64,000 bases of DNA, from assembly GCA_001914405.1 (NCBI GenBank), contig MSDW01000001.1, forward strand, positions 124,001 through 188,000. The letters run 5' to 3'. This document shows positions 7,958-16,844 of this stretch, piece by piece (the stretch's first letter is position 1; each line of letters begins with the position of its first letter). Below the pieces are notes generated by a model that saw only the letters and a program-made list of their open reading frames with translations, made no database searches and had not been told where the DNA came from. The stretch comes from Candidatus Methanohalarchaeum thermophilum. GTDB taxonomy: Archaea > Halobacteriota > Methanonatronarchaeia > Methanonatronarchaeales > Methanonatronarchaeaceae. Made by a program: the position numbers and the translations under genes.

Positions 7958-8401
7958 TAAATGCACCACCAACAATTATTTAAGAAAACTAACCACTTTA
8001 ATTTTAAACCACAATTTCATATATTCACATATACTTTGTTTTCTATTCCTAATAGATGCTTATTAGTTGCCAATAGTTTTAGTTTTGAATTTTAATATCC
8101 TTGATTTAACTTCTAGGCCCTGATCCTAATTTTGTTTTAACTTGATATCGAATATTTGATTAATAACTTGATTTTAATTGCTTTTTCTTATTACATAAGA
8201 TTTTTAAGCTATATAAGTTAAATCTTTTGGTTTTTAAAAAGTGTATATAAAGTTTATTTGATCTACAAAGTTATTTGATCTAATCTATTTCGCTAAAGAG
8301 TGAAGGAAAGTAACTTTTTCTTACAAGATACGAGAAATAAAGGGCTTGGGTAAATTTTTTACTTGAATCGAAGGATTTTTTCATAAAAAAGATTTAACAA
8401 A
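7958..8401. other. AT-rich intergenic region upstream of hef
   Basis: This is 444 bp of very AT-rich sequence with no open frame, tRNA-like fold or recognisable repeat. A TATATAAAG stretch at about 8245-8253 could be a TATA box, but it is some 150 bp from the hef start, which would imply a long leader. Nothing else could be supported. Confidence 0.4.
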
Positions 8402-10657
8402 ATGAACGAATATATTTCGCATCCTTTTATAAAAGAATCTAAATTAGAAAAAAGATTATACCAACTGGATCTAGCAGGAAAAGCTCTTAATGAAGATGCT
8501 TTAATTGTCTTACCTACTGGATTGGGTAAGACCGCTGTCGCTGTTCTAGTTATAGCCTCACGATTAGAAAAGGGGAAATGTCTTTTTCTTTCTCCTACCA
8601 AGCCTCTAGTAGAACAGCATTCAAGATTTTTCAACGATGTTCTTAATCTTTCTGAAGAAGAAATAAAAGTTTACACCGGTGAAAATTCGCCTGATGAAAG
8701 GAAACCTATTTGGGAAGAAGGAAGATTAATAGTAGCTACACCACAGGTAATCAAAAACGATCTGCTCGCAGATAGAATATCACTAGAGAATGTGGCTCAC
8801 TTAACATTTGACGAAGCTCACCGAGGAGTAGGTGATTATGCTTATAACTACATAGCAGATAGATATTTAAAAGAATCAAAAAATATTCGAATACTTGGTA
8901 TAACGGCTTCTCCTGGCTCCAATAAAGAGGAAATAAGAGAAGTATGTGAAAATCTTGGCTTAAATGATGTTGAGATTAAAACAGAAAAGGATCCTGAGGT
9001 AAAAAAGTACAGTTATGAAAAGATAGTCGATTGGAGAAAGGTTGAATTACCTGAGGAGATCAATGAAGCGAAAGAACACCTTGAGGAAATCCTGAAAAAC
9101 CGGATGAAAAATTTGAAAGAGCTAGGTTATTCAAAAACAGCAAGTAAAGACCTTTCTAAAAAGAAATTACTTAATATACAAGAGAAATTACAGAATAAAT
9201 TGAAGAAAAAAAGCCCTAATCCTCCTAAAAAAGTTTATAGGGGATTAAGTATCCAAGCAGAAGCTATAAAATTAAAGCACTTGATCGATGTACTTGAAAC
9301 AGAAGGCGTTGAACCAGCAATTGAATATATAAAGAAGATTAAATCTGAAGCAAACACTAGCAGCGGAAGCAAAGCTTCTAAAAGACTTATTAATGAACTA
9401 AAGTTTAAAAAAGCTTCACATAAACTTATTAACTTAGATAAAAGACATCCAAAGTTAGATGAAGCCGAGGAAATAATTGAAGATCAATTAAGAGATAATC
9501 CAGATTCCAGAGTAATCTTGTTCACAAATTACAGGGACTCCGCTTCAACTTTAGTTGAAGACATAAATGGTAATATAGAATATGCAAATGCAGTGAGATT
9601 TGTTGGACAATCAAATAAAGAAAACGATAAAGGATTAACCCAAAAAGAACAGGTTGAAATCATAGATAAATTCAAGGAAGGAACATATAATGTACTGGTT
9701 GCAACATCAGTTGCCGAAGAAGGACTAGACATACCATCAACAGACCTAGTGATCTTTTACGAACCCGTTCCCTCCGAAATCCGTTACATCCAAAGGAAAG
9801 GAAGAACCGGGAGACAAAAATTAGGTAAAGTAAAAGTTTTAATTAGTAAAGGAACAAAAGATGAAGCCCTATTCTGGGCATCAAAGAAAAAAGAAGAAAA
9901 AATGGAAAACGCAATGGAAGAATTAAAAGACGAAGTAAATGACCTCGACCTAAAGGGACAACAAAAAATCTCAGACTTCGACGAAACCAAAAAAACAGAA
10001 AACAAAATACTCGTCTACGGAGACCATAGAGAATTAAATTCGGGAGTAATCGAAGAACTAAAAAACTACGATGTGGAAGTCGATGTAAAACAACTAGATG
10101 TAGGAGATTACATCCTATCAAAAGATGTATGCGTTGAAAGAAAAACATCAGAAGACTTTGTTTCCTCAATAATTGACAGAGGAAAAAGAGGCCTATTTGA
10201 CCAAGCAAACGACTTAATCCAAAACTATTCCTCGCCATTATTAATAATTGAAGGAGATGGAATATACACCTCTAGAAAAGTACATCCAAACGCAATAAGA
10301 GGAGCAATCTCCACAATCACAGTCGATTTTAAAATACCAATCATCCAAACTAAAAACCAAAAAGAAACCGCCAGTTACCTATTTTCAATATCAAAAAGAG
10401 AACAAGAGAATAGATCAAAAGAACCAAGATTACATGCAAAAAAATCATCAAAAACCCTATCAGAAAAACAAGAATACATAATATCTTCACTACCAATGGT
10501 AGGCCCCAAAACAGCTAAAAACCTACTAAAAGAATTTAAAACTATAAGATCCGTATTTAACGCAGAAAAAAGAGACCTAAAAAAAGTTGAAGGAGTAGGA
10601 GAAAAAAGAGCTAAAAAAATCTGGGAGATCCTAAACGAAAAATACACCTCCAACTAA
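8402..10657 (+). CDS. hef: Hef-type ATP-dependent helicase/nuclease (FANCM/XPF family)
   Basis: Hef processes stalled replication forks in archaea by combining a superfamily-2 helicase with an XPF/ERCC4 endonuclease. Motif I (PTGLGKT, about 38-44), DEAH (in TFDEAHRG, about 138), SAT-like TASPG and the motif VI region RYIQRKGRTGR are present in the N-terminal half. The nuclease half (about 535-680) carries GDYILS followed by the catalytic VERKTSEDF, the GDx(n)ERKx3D signature. Paired helix-hairpin-helix motifs follow near the C-terminus (LPMVGPKTAKNLL and VEGVGEKRAKKI). At 751 residues it has the family length and is intact. The last kilobase uses more A-ending codons and long A runs than the first part. 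Confidence 0.92.
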   Translation: MNEYISHPFIKESKLEKRLYQLDLAGKALNEDALIVLPTGLGKTAVAVLVIASRLEKGKCLFLSPTKPLVEQHSRFFNDVLNLSEEEIKVYTGENSPDERKPIWEEGRLIVATPQVIKNDLLADRISLENVAHLTFDEAHRGVGDYAYNYIADRYLKESKNIRILGITASPGSNKEEIREVCENLGLNDVEIKTEKDPEVKKYSYEKIVDWRKVELPEEINEAKEHLEEILKNRMKNLKELGYSKTASKDLSKKKLLNIQEKLQNKLKKKSPNPPKKVYRGLSIQAEAIKLKHLIDVLETEGVEPAIEYIKKIKSEANTSSGSKASKRLINELKFKKASHKLINLDKRHPKLDEAEEIIEDQLRDNPDSRVILFTNYRDSASTLVEDINGNIEYANAVRFVGQSNKENDKGLTQKEQVEIIDKFKEGTYNVLVATSVAEEGLDIPSTDLVIFYEPVPSEIRYIQRKGRTGRQKLGKVKVLISKGTKDEALFWASKKKEEKMENAMEELKDEVNDLDLKGQQKISDFDETKKTENKILVYGDHRELNSGVIEELKNYDVEVDVKQLDVGDYILSKDVCVERKTSEDFVSSIIDRGKRGLFDQANDLIQNYSSPLLIIEGDGIYTSRKVHPNAIRGAISTITVDFKIPIIQTKNQKETASYLFSISKREQENRSKEPRLHAKKSSKTLSEKQEYIISSLPMVGPKTAKNLLKEFKTIRSVFNAEKRDLKKVEGVGEKRAKKIWEILNEKYTSN

Positions 10658-10739
10658 TAAAATAACCCTACCTCACCCAGCCCCGCCCCTAATCAGCCGC
10701 GCCCACAACGAAAAAAACAAAAATCAAAAGAGAAAAAAA

Positions 10740-10990
10740 CTCCGATGAACTTCTACTAGAGTTTCAGATTAGCCAACTATCAAATAAATATATACTAGCC
10801 TCACGATGGATTCCCTATACTCGATTAGCCGACTCCACACCAACCACCTGACCCTATTCCAAATATTTCGAACCCAATACATCTATTATAACCTTATTCG
10901 ATACAGAATCCAAGATCTAGCTATTTATCAAGAAACTGAAATTGATTTTTGATAAGGCAAAAAAACCCAAACGAATTGCTAACTACTTAT
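10740..10990 (-). mobile_element. Decayed family-1 element
   Basis: Read on the minus strand this stretch aligns loosely with the family-1 core. Recognisable blocks are TTTTTTTGCCTTATCAAAAATCAA, GTATCGAATAAGGT, GGAATAGGGTC, GGTGGTTGGTGTGGAG and GAGGCTAGTATATA, in the same order as in copies A-F. Neither terminus is well preserved and many substitutions are present. The rest of the 10,658-11,309 gap is AT-rich without a recognisable gene. Confidence 0.45.
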
Positions 10991-11252
10991 CAGATATCGT
11001 CAAAATTCTATTATTTAGATTTCTGAATTAGCTCATCTTTTGCCACATCTCACTATCTTCAGCTTAAAAGAGGTCCCCCCCAATTACTAGAATAAAAATA
11101 CATTAATCAATGTGATTAAGGCGTTACAAGAGAAAAAACCACGGTTTTGGCCTTGAAAATTTTTTTAAGCCCATAATATACCATTTTAAAGACACAGAAT
11201 CTAGAGGTAGTAAATTGAAGTAATCGATCAAATCCAAGCCACATCCCCTAAA

Positions 11253-11262
11253 TATATTTATA
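11253..11262 (+). promoter_or_regulatory. Probable TATA box of the ferredoxin gene
   Basis: TATATTTATA lies 48 bp upstream of the ferredoxin ATG, within a short intergenic stretch that otherwise has no features. Archaeal TATA boxes sit about 25 bp before the start site, so transcription would begin near 11,285 and leave a leader with GGAGGG as ribosome binding site. Confidence 0.4.
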
Positions 11263-11309
11263 ATAAAAAATCATGTAGTATAGAACTATTAAAAACATGG
11301 AGGGATTCT

Positions 11310-11480
11310 ATGCCAGCAGAAGTTGATCAAGATAAATGTACAGCATGTGGAGATTGCACAAAAGTCTGCGCTGTAGGGGCTATAGAACTAGGTAGCAAAG
11401 CATCAGTTGACCCCGATAAATGCGTAGACTGCAGAAACTGTGTAACAGCATGCCCCCAAGATGCAATTTCAATGAAATAA
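11310..11480 (+). CDS. 2[4Fe-4S] ferredoxin
   Basis: A 56-residue protein with two classical cluster-binding motifs: CTACGDCTKVC (cysteines 10, 13, 16, 20) and CVDCRNCVTAC (cysteines 38, 41, 44, 48). Each loop is followed by the expected P or A and a hydrophobic residue. It is a small soluble electron carrier for ferredoxin-linked oxidoreductases or hydrogenases. The start ATG lies 7 nt after GGAGGG. It is monocistronic, with the TATA box noted upstream and a T-rich stretch (about 11,519-11,535) downstream that may terminate transcription. Confidence 0.92.
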   Translation: MPAEVDQDKCTACGDCTKVCAVGAIELGSKASVDPDKCVDCRNCVTACPQDAISMK

Positions 11481-11569
11481 ACTTAAAAACCTATTAAAAC
11501 AAAAAAGATCCTAAGAAAACTTTTTATTTTTTTATATATTAAGAACCTAAATTTAGAGAGGATACTCCT

Positions 11570-11849
11570 CTTTGCTTACAGATAGGTTCCCTATCCTTTC
11601 CACTTCATTGACCTAAGTTAAGGTGTTACAGGTAGAAGTAACTCGAATACCACCTAGACCCCCCTATAAATCCACCAAGACCCCTCCCTCTTTCAAAACG
11701 GTTTCAAGCTTATCCCAAACACATTTCGACATGGGGATCTGAGGCCTTTAACCAGATGCCCTCAAGAAAGCGGGATTGCTTTTAGACATATAGAAGCAAA
11801 ACAAGAGCCAAAAAACCTGTCATTTACCCCTTTACCCTATCAGAATTAC
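11570..11849 (-). mobile_element. Decayed family-1 element next to element J
   Basis: On the minus strand the order AAAAGCAATCCCG, GAGGGCATCTGGTTAAAGGCCTCAGA, ATGTCGAAATGTGT and AAGCTTGAAACCG parallels the family-1 core (compare copy D). A large hairpin from TTCTTAAGAACC-like ends is not preserved, and later core blocks are scrambled. I see no coding sequence in the 11,481-11,849 interval. Confidence 0.45.
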
Positions 11850-12250
11850 GTGACCTCCTCACCTACCTAATCAAAGATCTAAGAAGGTGCTTCCACCTAT
11901 TTGGAGTCCTCCAGGTCCAAGGCTCATAGCTCCCTACCAGGGGGTGTATGCCGAGCACGACTCAGCTCTAGTTAGCAGGTTACAAAAACTTAAACTGTTT
12001 TCCCAGAACATCACCTATATCCATCACTATCATATACCCCGGTCACTGGGACCCCATTCCGAGGTCTTCCACGTACCCCTTTGCGGAAGAACCTAAATAC
12101 CCGAGGAACTCGGCTACTCAAACTCAGCCCATAGGCCTCAGAACCCCTCAACAAAAACCTATTCGATTCCCAAATACAAACATCATAGTACCGATTCACC
12201 CTCCCTACCTAAATCAAAGATCTAGGAAAAGGGATTTCTCATCAAATAAT
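11850..12250 (-). mobile_element. Family-2 IS200/IS605-like non-coding element, copy J
   Basis: About 400 bp, bounded on the minus strand by a left-end hairpin (CCTAGATCTTTGATTTAGG, then GGGTGAATCGG) and a right-end hairpin (CTTAGATCTTTGATTAGG, then GAGGAGGTCAC). The core differs from family 1 but is shared with copy K. Blocks include GGGAATCGAATAGG, GAGGCCTATGGGCTGAGTT, CTCGGGTATTTAGG, TTCTTCCGCAAAGGG, GGAAGAC, CCAGTGACCGGGG and GCTCGGCATACACCCCCTGG. Short open frames across it are not conserved as protein. Confidence 0.65.
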
Positions 12251-12265
12251 ATTAAATTTTACATT

Positions 12266-12330
12266 TAACTCATCTTCCTACCTATAATCAGAGATTTGAG
12301 GAAGGAAAGTTCTTAATCACTGAGATAAAG
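12266..12330 (-). repeat. Solo left end of an IS200/IS605-like element
   Basis: Minus-strand left-end module: CTTTATCTCAGTGATTAAG, then a palindrome with CCTCAAATC / GATTATAGGTAGG, then AAGATGAG. It lies between the left end of element J and the right end of element N and has no core of its own. Confidence 0.5.
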
Positions 12331-12360
12331 TCAGGTTATCCACAAAAGAGTTAATATCAT

Positions 12361-12660
12361 GTGATCTCCTCTCTGATCTAGGAGGATGGAGCTTCCACCA
12401 TTCGCATTCTTCTGGTTCAAGGTTGAGATGTTACCGTGGAAGTGACGTGAAGAGGTATCGACTCTTCATAGTCATTTTCATGGGTTCTCCACTGCTTATC
12501 AACTTACATTCAGAATAGGGGGAGGTTGGATCGTAGCTACAGAGTTCAGGGACACTGCCACAAGTACCTCTCCACTGTTCACAGCTAAAGAGGGATTCAA
12601 TCCCAAAACTCCATAATGCCTCTACAATTGGCTGTAAAAACTAGGAGAGGTCTTATCATA
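12361..12660 (-). mobile_element. Family-2-related non-coding element, copy N
   Basis: About 300 bp. On the minus strand the left end starts near TATGATAAGACCTCTCC and the right end is a hairpin (TCCTCCTAGATC...GAGAGGAGA) followed by TCAC. Near the right end, GGTTCTGG-like and TGGAAGC blocks align with the same part of elements J and K, so I class it as a diverged family-2 relative. No protein is encoded. The remaining bases to asd (12,661-12,833) hold only the asd promoter region. Confidence 0.45.
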
Positions 12661-12786
12661 GACTTGCCATAAACTTGTTACTTCTTAGTGATATTAGGAC
12701 TACTTAAAGACTAGATTGAGTGTATACTCGCCCTAAAAGAAGAGGTCTTATCCAACCCCAATAAATAAACTTAAGGGTAAAGCTGA

Positions 12787-12797
12787 GTTTTTATAAT
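12787..12797 (+). promoter_or_regulatory. Probable TATA box of asd
   Basis: TTTTTATAATA lies 37-47 bp upstream of the asd start codon, a suitable distance for an archaeal TATA box with a short leader. The leader contains GGTG as a weak ribosome binding site 5 nt before ATG. Confidence 0.35.
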
Positions 12798-12833
12798 AAT
12801 AGAATTGAATGTAATTTATTATATGGTGAAAAT

Positions 12834-13871
12834 ATGAATATTGATGTGGGAGTTCTTGGTTCTACTGGTATGGTTGGTCAGCGATTTGTTTCGCTTCTTT
12901 CTGACCATCCTTGGTTTAATATTGAATCTTTAGCTGCTTCTGAAAAGAGTGCTGGACATAACTACAAGGATGCAGTTGATTGGGTTTTAGATACTGAAAT
13001 ACCATCAAAGGTTCAGGGTTTAGAGGTTCAGGAAACAAAACCTGGCTTGAATGCAGATATTATATTTAGTGCTTTACCTTCAGATGTGGCTAATAGTGTA
13101 GAACCTGAGTTTGCTGAAGCGGGTTATTTTTTAGCAAGTAATGCTTCTAGTTATAGAATGGAAACTGATGTACCTCTTGTTATCCCGGAGGTTAATCCAG
13201 ATCACATTGAATTGATCGATATTCAAAAGAGGCAGAGGGATTGGGACGGAGCTATCGTAACCAATCCAAATTGTTCTACTATAATTTTAACTATACCAAT
13301 AGATGCGATTAGAAAAAAATTTGATATAAATGAAATCAAGGTTTCAACTCTTCAGGCAGTTAGTGGTGCTGGATACACCGGAGTTCCTTCAATGGCTATT
13401 ATTGACAATGCAATTCCCTATATAGGTGGAGAAGAGGAGAAAATGGAAAATGAAACAAAGAAATTGTTAGGTAAAATTGAAGAAGGAAAAGTAAAAAGGT
13501 CGAATATAGAGTTCAGCGCTCAATGCAACAGGATCCCTACTGTAGATGGTCATCTTGAAAATGTCTGGATAGATCTTGAAGAAGAAATCGATTCCACAGA
13601 TATAAAAGAAGTACTAAGAGATTACTCAAGTGTTCCACAAGATCTAGGTTTACCAACAGCACCTAGCAACCCAATTAAGGTATCCAACCAATCAGATAGG
13701 CCTCAACCCCGATTAGATAGAGATGAAGGAGAAGGAATGACTATTAGTGTTGGACGAGTCAGAGGCAAAAAAGAAATCAAAATGGTTACATTAGGACATA
13801 ATACTGTGAGAGGAGCAGCAGGAGCATCTATATTGAACGCCGAACTATTAGCCAAAAAAGGATATCTATAG
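12834..13871 (+). CDS. asd: Aspartate-semialdehyde dehydrogenase
   Basis: This enzyme reduces aspartyl phosphate with NADPH to aspartate semialdehyde, the branch point to lysine, threonine and methionine. The NADP-binding motif [14 protein letters not shown] is at residues 9-22. The catalytic cysteine is in VTNPNCST (about 142-149), and [13 protein letters not shown] follows, matching the archaeal/fungal-type Asd. The 345-residue length is normal and the C-terminus is intact. It stands alone between blocks of mobile elements. Confidence 0.93.
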   Translation: MNIDVGVLGSTGMVGQRFVSLLSDHPWFNIESLAASEKSAGHNYKDAVDWVLDTEIPSKVQGLEVQETKPGLNADIIFSALPSDVANSVEPEFAEAGYFLASNASSYRMETDVPLVIPEVNPDHIELIDIQKRQRDWDGAIVTNPNCSTIILTIPIDAIRKKFDINEIKVSTLQAVSGAGYTGVPSMAIIDNAIPYIGGEEEKMENETKKLLGKIEEGKVKRSNIEFSAQCNRIPTVDGHLENVWIDLEEEIDSTDIKEVLRDYSSVPQDLGLPTAPSNPIKVSNQSDRPQPRLDRDEGEGMTISVGRVRGKKEIKMVTLGHNTVRGAAGASILNAELLAKKGYL

Positions 13872-14041
13872 CCAAAATAAAAGGATCCCTACCTAAATTC
13901 CTCTCTGTTCGTAAAGTAAAGGATTTTTTCGAGGTACATCTCCCTTTCTTCCAAAGAGAGAAGTTTGACTTAACATTAGGGCTTATCCCATCCACATCCA
14001 AATTCAACACGGAAAAACATTTGCTCCTTTTTAGGGAAAGA

Positions 14042-14101
14042 CGTCAACTACCCCTATCTAAATTAAAAGATTTAGGAAAGGGTCTCCAGCCAACTGATAA
14101 G
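14042..14101 (-). repeat. Solo left end of an IS200/IS605-like element
   Basis: On the minus strand: CTTATCAGTTGGCTGGAGACC, then the palindrome CCTAAATC / AATTTAGATAGG, then GGTAGTTGAC. The variant terminal GTAGTT(G/C)AC is shared with the left ends at 47.4 and 58.7 kb. The flanking 13,872-14,041 and 14,102-14,274 stretches hold nothing else I can identify. Confidence 0.5.
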
Positions 14102-14274
14102 ATGGATCAGGACACAAAAGTGTCATACGCTAATTTGAAAATGTTTTACTATGTCTTTCTCTTTATTAAACAACATCAACCACAAAGGATCTACTTAACT
14201 ATCTCTGCTTAGTTAATCAGAGGGTATGGAGGAAGATGACACTGTGGAGGGTTCTTTGAGCAATAGCTTAAGTA

Positions 14275-14638
14275 ATCTATAGTAGAGGGAGGGAGGGAAC
14301 CTCACGGCTTGGCGTGAGGGTGAATCCCGTTAAACTTAAATAATTATATTACTAAGTATCTTTTAATTCCAAAGGTGGGCTTTTTGGGGTGCTTTACATG
14401 TTCCACCTTTCAAGAAATCGAGAGGTTGGGAGGGGGTGGCGTCGGGTAGTGTGAAGCTACAGAGAACTTGTAACAGCACCTAGATATGCAGGGTCGATCA
14501 AATTACCCTGCCAACTATGCAGGATGGTTTCGTCCGAAGCGTAGGTTCTCTGCTGACCGGGGTGAATGAGAGAAGCCCTGTGGGAAGGCAGAATTATTCG
14601 CAGAGAACCCCCACAGCTTTGCTGTGAGGTCACTTCAC
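14275..14638 (+). mobile_element. Family-1 IS200/IS605-like element, copy G (GC-richer subfamily)
   Basis: 364 bp. The left end is TCTATAGTAGAGGGAGG with hairpin CCTCACGGC/GCGTGAGG and then GTGAATCCC; the right end is hairpin CCCACAGC/GCTGTGAGG and then TCACTTCAC. The core is diverged from A-F in sequence but keeps the same helices. GGTTCTCTGC (14544-14553) pairs with GCAGAGAACC (14600-14609), enclosing CGGGG/CCCTG around the loop TGAATGAGAGAAG. An inverted sister copy (H) lies at 59.5 kb. The element ends 45 bp before the HAD-protein start. Confidence 0.75.
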
Positions 14639-14682
14639 AGCTAGATCTATTATTAATGTAAATTTAATTTTGGTGGATAAGT

Positions 14683-15705
14683 ATGGAGAAGATTGTTTGT
14701 TTTGATTTAGAGGGTCCTTTATCTCCTCAGGATAATGCTTTTGAGTTGATGGAAAGTTTAGAGAATGGTAAAGATGTTTTTAAAAAAATAAGTAAATATG
14801 ATGACATTATATCAATGGAAGGTAGAGAAGATTATGAGCCTGGGGATACTCTTTCTTTGATTGTTCCTTTTTTATTGGTTGAAGATATTGATGAAGAGTT
14901 AATTAGAGATGTATCAGCTGAAGCCAAAATAATAGATGGGGTTAAGGAGCTTGTAGATGAATTAAAGGCGGATGATTGGAGGACATTTATTATTTCAACT
15001 AGTTACGAGCAACATGCTCATTCTGTAGGAGAAAGAATAGGCATAGGTTCTGAGAATATTAGATGTACTAAATTAAGTTTTGAAGAGTTAAGGCCTCTTG
15101 TTAAGGATATTCAGGGTGATTTAAAGGATATATTTAGTGAGATAAGGGGTTTAGAGGATGAGGAATTGATTGATGCGTTGGATGATTTTTTCTTTGATTT
15201 CTTACCTCAAACAGATTATGGTAATCCATTGGAAAGGGTGAAGGTGATAGGTGGAAGTAAAAAAGTTGAAGCTGCAGTAGATTTTTCTAAGAGAGAAAAT
15301 GTTGATTTAAGCGATTTAATTGTTGTTGGAGATAGTATAACTGATTATAAGATGCTTAAAGAGATAAGAGAAGAGGGGGGAACAAGTATAGTTTTTAATG
15401 GAAATGAATACGCTGTACCAGAAGCTGAATTCGCGGTTGCCTCTTCAGATATTAGGGTAATAAAACCTCTTTTAGTTGGTGACGCCGAAGAGATTGCTAA
15501 AAGTGTTAATGGGAAACTGATCCCAAGTAATATCAATTTAAGTGATTACTTTAGTCCCGAGTTCATAGAAGAACTCAGTGAAATGAAATATAAGCCCTAT
15601 ATCCATTATTTAGATGACAAAGATGAAAAAGAGCTAAAGGAGGTAATCGATATCCATGAAGATTTTAGACAAAGAGTTCGAGGAGAAGCTGGGGAACTCG
15701 GATAA
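14683..15705 (+). CDS. HAD-superfamily protein, EhaR-like
   Basis: A 340-residue protein opening with a haloacid dehalogenase motif (VCFDLEGPLSPQDNAFEL) and carrying a motif IV-like VVGDSITDYKML near residue 215. It resembles archaeal HAD proteins annotated as energy-converting hydrogenase A subunit R. In those, the first motif also reads DLEGP rather than DxDGT, leaving phosphatase activity uncertain. No other eha genes are in the window, so a hydrogenase role is not supported locally. It has a GGTGGAT ribosome binding site, and its 3' end overlaps the next gene by 50 bp. Confidence 0.6.
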   Translation: MEKIVCFDLEGPLSPQDNAFELMESLENGKDVFKKISKYDDIISMEGREDYEPGDTLSLIVPFLLVEDIDEELIRDVSAEAKIIDGVKELVDELKADDWRTFIISTSYEQHAHSVGERIGIGSENIRCTKLSFEELRPLVKDIQGDLKDIFSEIRGLEDEELIDALDDFFFDFLPQTDYGNPLERVKVIGGSKKVEAAVDFSKRENVDLSDLIVVGDSITDYKMLKEIREEGGTSIVFNGNEYAVPEAEFAVASSDIRVIKPLLVGDAEEIAKSVNGKLIPSNINLSDYFSPEFIEELSEMKYKPYIHYLDDKDEKELKEVIDIHEDFRQRVRGEAGELG

Positions 15706-16573
15706 AGAATTTGATTTAATTGGAATTGGAGGATTAAACTGGGATAGACTTCTTTTTGTAGACAGATTAGCAAATAAAGGTGAAGAAATAGGTATCAAAA
15801 GGATCTGGGAGGGAGTTGGTGGATCCGCTGCAAATACAACGACTTGGTTATCCAAATTCAATAGAAAAATAGGTTATGTAAGCTGCAGAGGAAACGATAA
15901 AGAAGGAAATCTCATAGTTAAGAAATTTAAAAGTTTAAACATAGATAACTCTAATATTAGAGTAAAAGACGAGAGAACAGGGTCTGCATTTGGTATTATA
16001 GACAAAAAAGGAGAAAGAACACTTTACAGTTATGGAGGAGCAAGTTCAAAGCTGAATTTTCAGGATATTGCCCTAGATTATATAAATGACTCAAAGATCA
16101 TTCATTTAACTTCTCTGTTAGGCGAAAAATCGGTTGAAACAATGAAAAAAATTTCTAGTAGAAGTGAACCAATTTTGAGCTTAAGTCCCGGGCTATTATG
16201 TCAAGAGCTTGAAGAAAAAAGTCTACTCAGTTTAATAGAAAACTCTGATATTCTTTTTTTAAATGAATTAGAGCTAGAAGAATTACTTAAGAATATATCA
16301 AACATCAGGGAATTATTTGAAAAAGGAGTAAAAATTATTGTAGTAACTTTAGGTTCAGAAGGATGTCAAATATACTGTAAAGGAACCTCAATAGAGATTC
16401 CTGCTTTAGATGTGGATGTTAAGGATACTACTGGTGCTGGAGATGCTTTTGCAGCTGGTTTTTTAGAAGGAATGTTATCAAACAAAAAAATAACTGAATG
16501 CGGAAAACTAGGTAATAAAACGGCTGCAGAATGTATACAAGCTATTGGAGGAAGTTATGGCCAAAGACCATAA
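15656..16573 (+). CDS. PfkB-family carbohydrate/nucleoside kinase
   Basis: A 305-residue ribokinase-type kinase. The N-terminal substrate-binding glycine motif is IGIGGLNWDRLLFVDRL and the C-terminal PfkB signature DTTGAGDAFAAGF carries the catalytic Asp. The substrate (sugar, nucleoside or sugar phosphate) cannot be assigned. AAGGAGGT about 10 nt upstream supports the ATG at 15656 even though this overlaps the preceding gene by 50 bp. Its 3' end overlaps the convergent SecG gene by 19 bp. Confidence 0.85.
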   Translation: MKILDKEFEEKLGNSDKEFDLIGIGGLNWDRLLFVDRLANKGEEIGIKRIWEGVGGSAANTTTWLSKFNRKIGYVSCRGNDKEGNLIVKKFKSLNIDNSNIRVKDERTGSAFGIIDKKGERTLYSYGGASSKLNFQDIALDYINDSKIIHLTSLLGEKSVETMKKISSRSEPILSLSPGLLCQELEEKSLLSLIENSDILFLNELELEELLKNISNIRELFEKGVKIIVVTLGSEGCQIYCKGTSIEIPALDVDVKDTTGAGDAFAAGFLEGMLSNKKITECGKLGNKTAAECIQAIGGSYGQRP

Positions 16574-16725
16574 TATATGTTTAAACTCAGTATTACTACT
16601 CCTATAAGAGCTCCAAATATAATAACAGACTTAGGACTGAACTTCGGAGTGTCCTGCCCTTCCTCTTCAAAGTAACGCATTAACCCTGCTGAAGAGGTTA
16701 GACCACTACCTTTTTGCTTAGACAT
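16555..16725 (-). CDS. secG: Preprotein translocase subunit Sec61-beta (SecG)
   Basis: A 56-residue single-helix protein of the archaeal Sec61-beta family, the third subunit of the SecYEG channel. The conserved SSAGLMRYFEEE segment and SPKSVIIFGALIGVVILSLN helix, ending in GLWP, match the family throughout. I start at the ATG at 16725 (MSKQKGSG...) rather than 15 bp further upstream, because homologues begin there. The gene is convergent with the PfkB kinase, and the coding ends overlap by 19 bp. Confidence 0.88.
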   Translation of the reverse strand: MSKQKGSGLTSSAGLMRYFEEEGQDTPKFSPKSVIIFGALIGVVILSLNIYYGLWP

Positions 16726-16844
16726 ACCTATCAACCACACTCAATAAATGTTTCCAGAAGTATTTATTTTTATCGATGTGGGCCATTGGTTACATATCAT
16801 TTGATGTCTAATAAGAAATTTTTTATAAAAAAAGGAGAAGAGAA

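Noticed and set aside
10863-10880. GGTTCGAA-type motif that could be a tRNA T-loop
   Set aside because: No acceptor or anticodon arms could be folded around it; it lies in a decayed family-1 element.
11887-12096. Open frame within element J, with a similar one in K at 21023-21289
   Set aside because: The frames in J and K diverge by frameshift while the DNA aligns well throughout, so this is shared element sequence rather than a protein gene.
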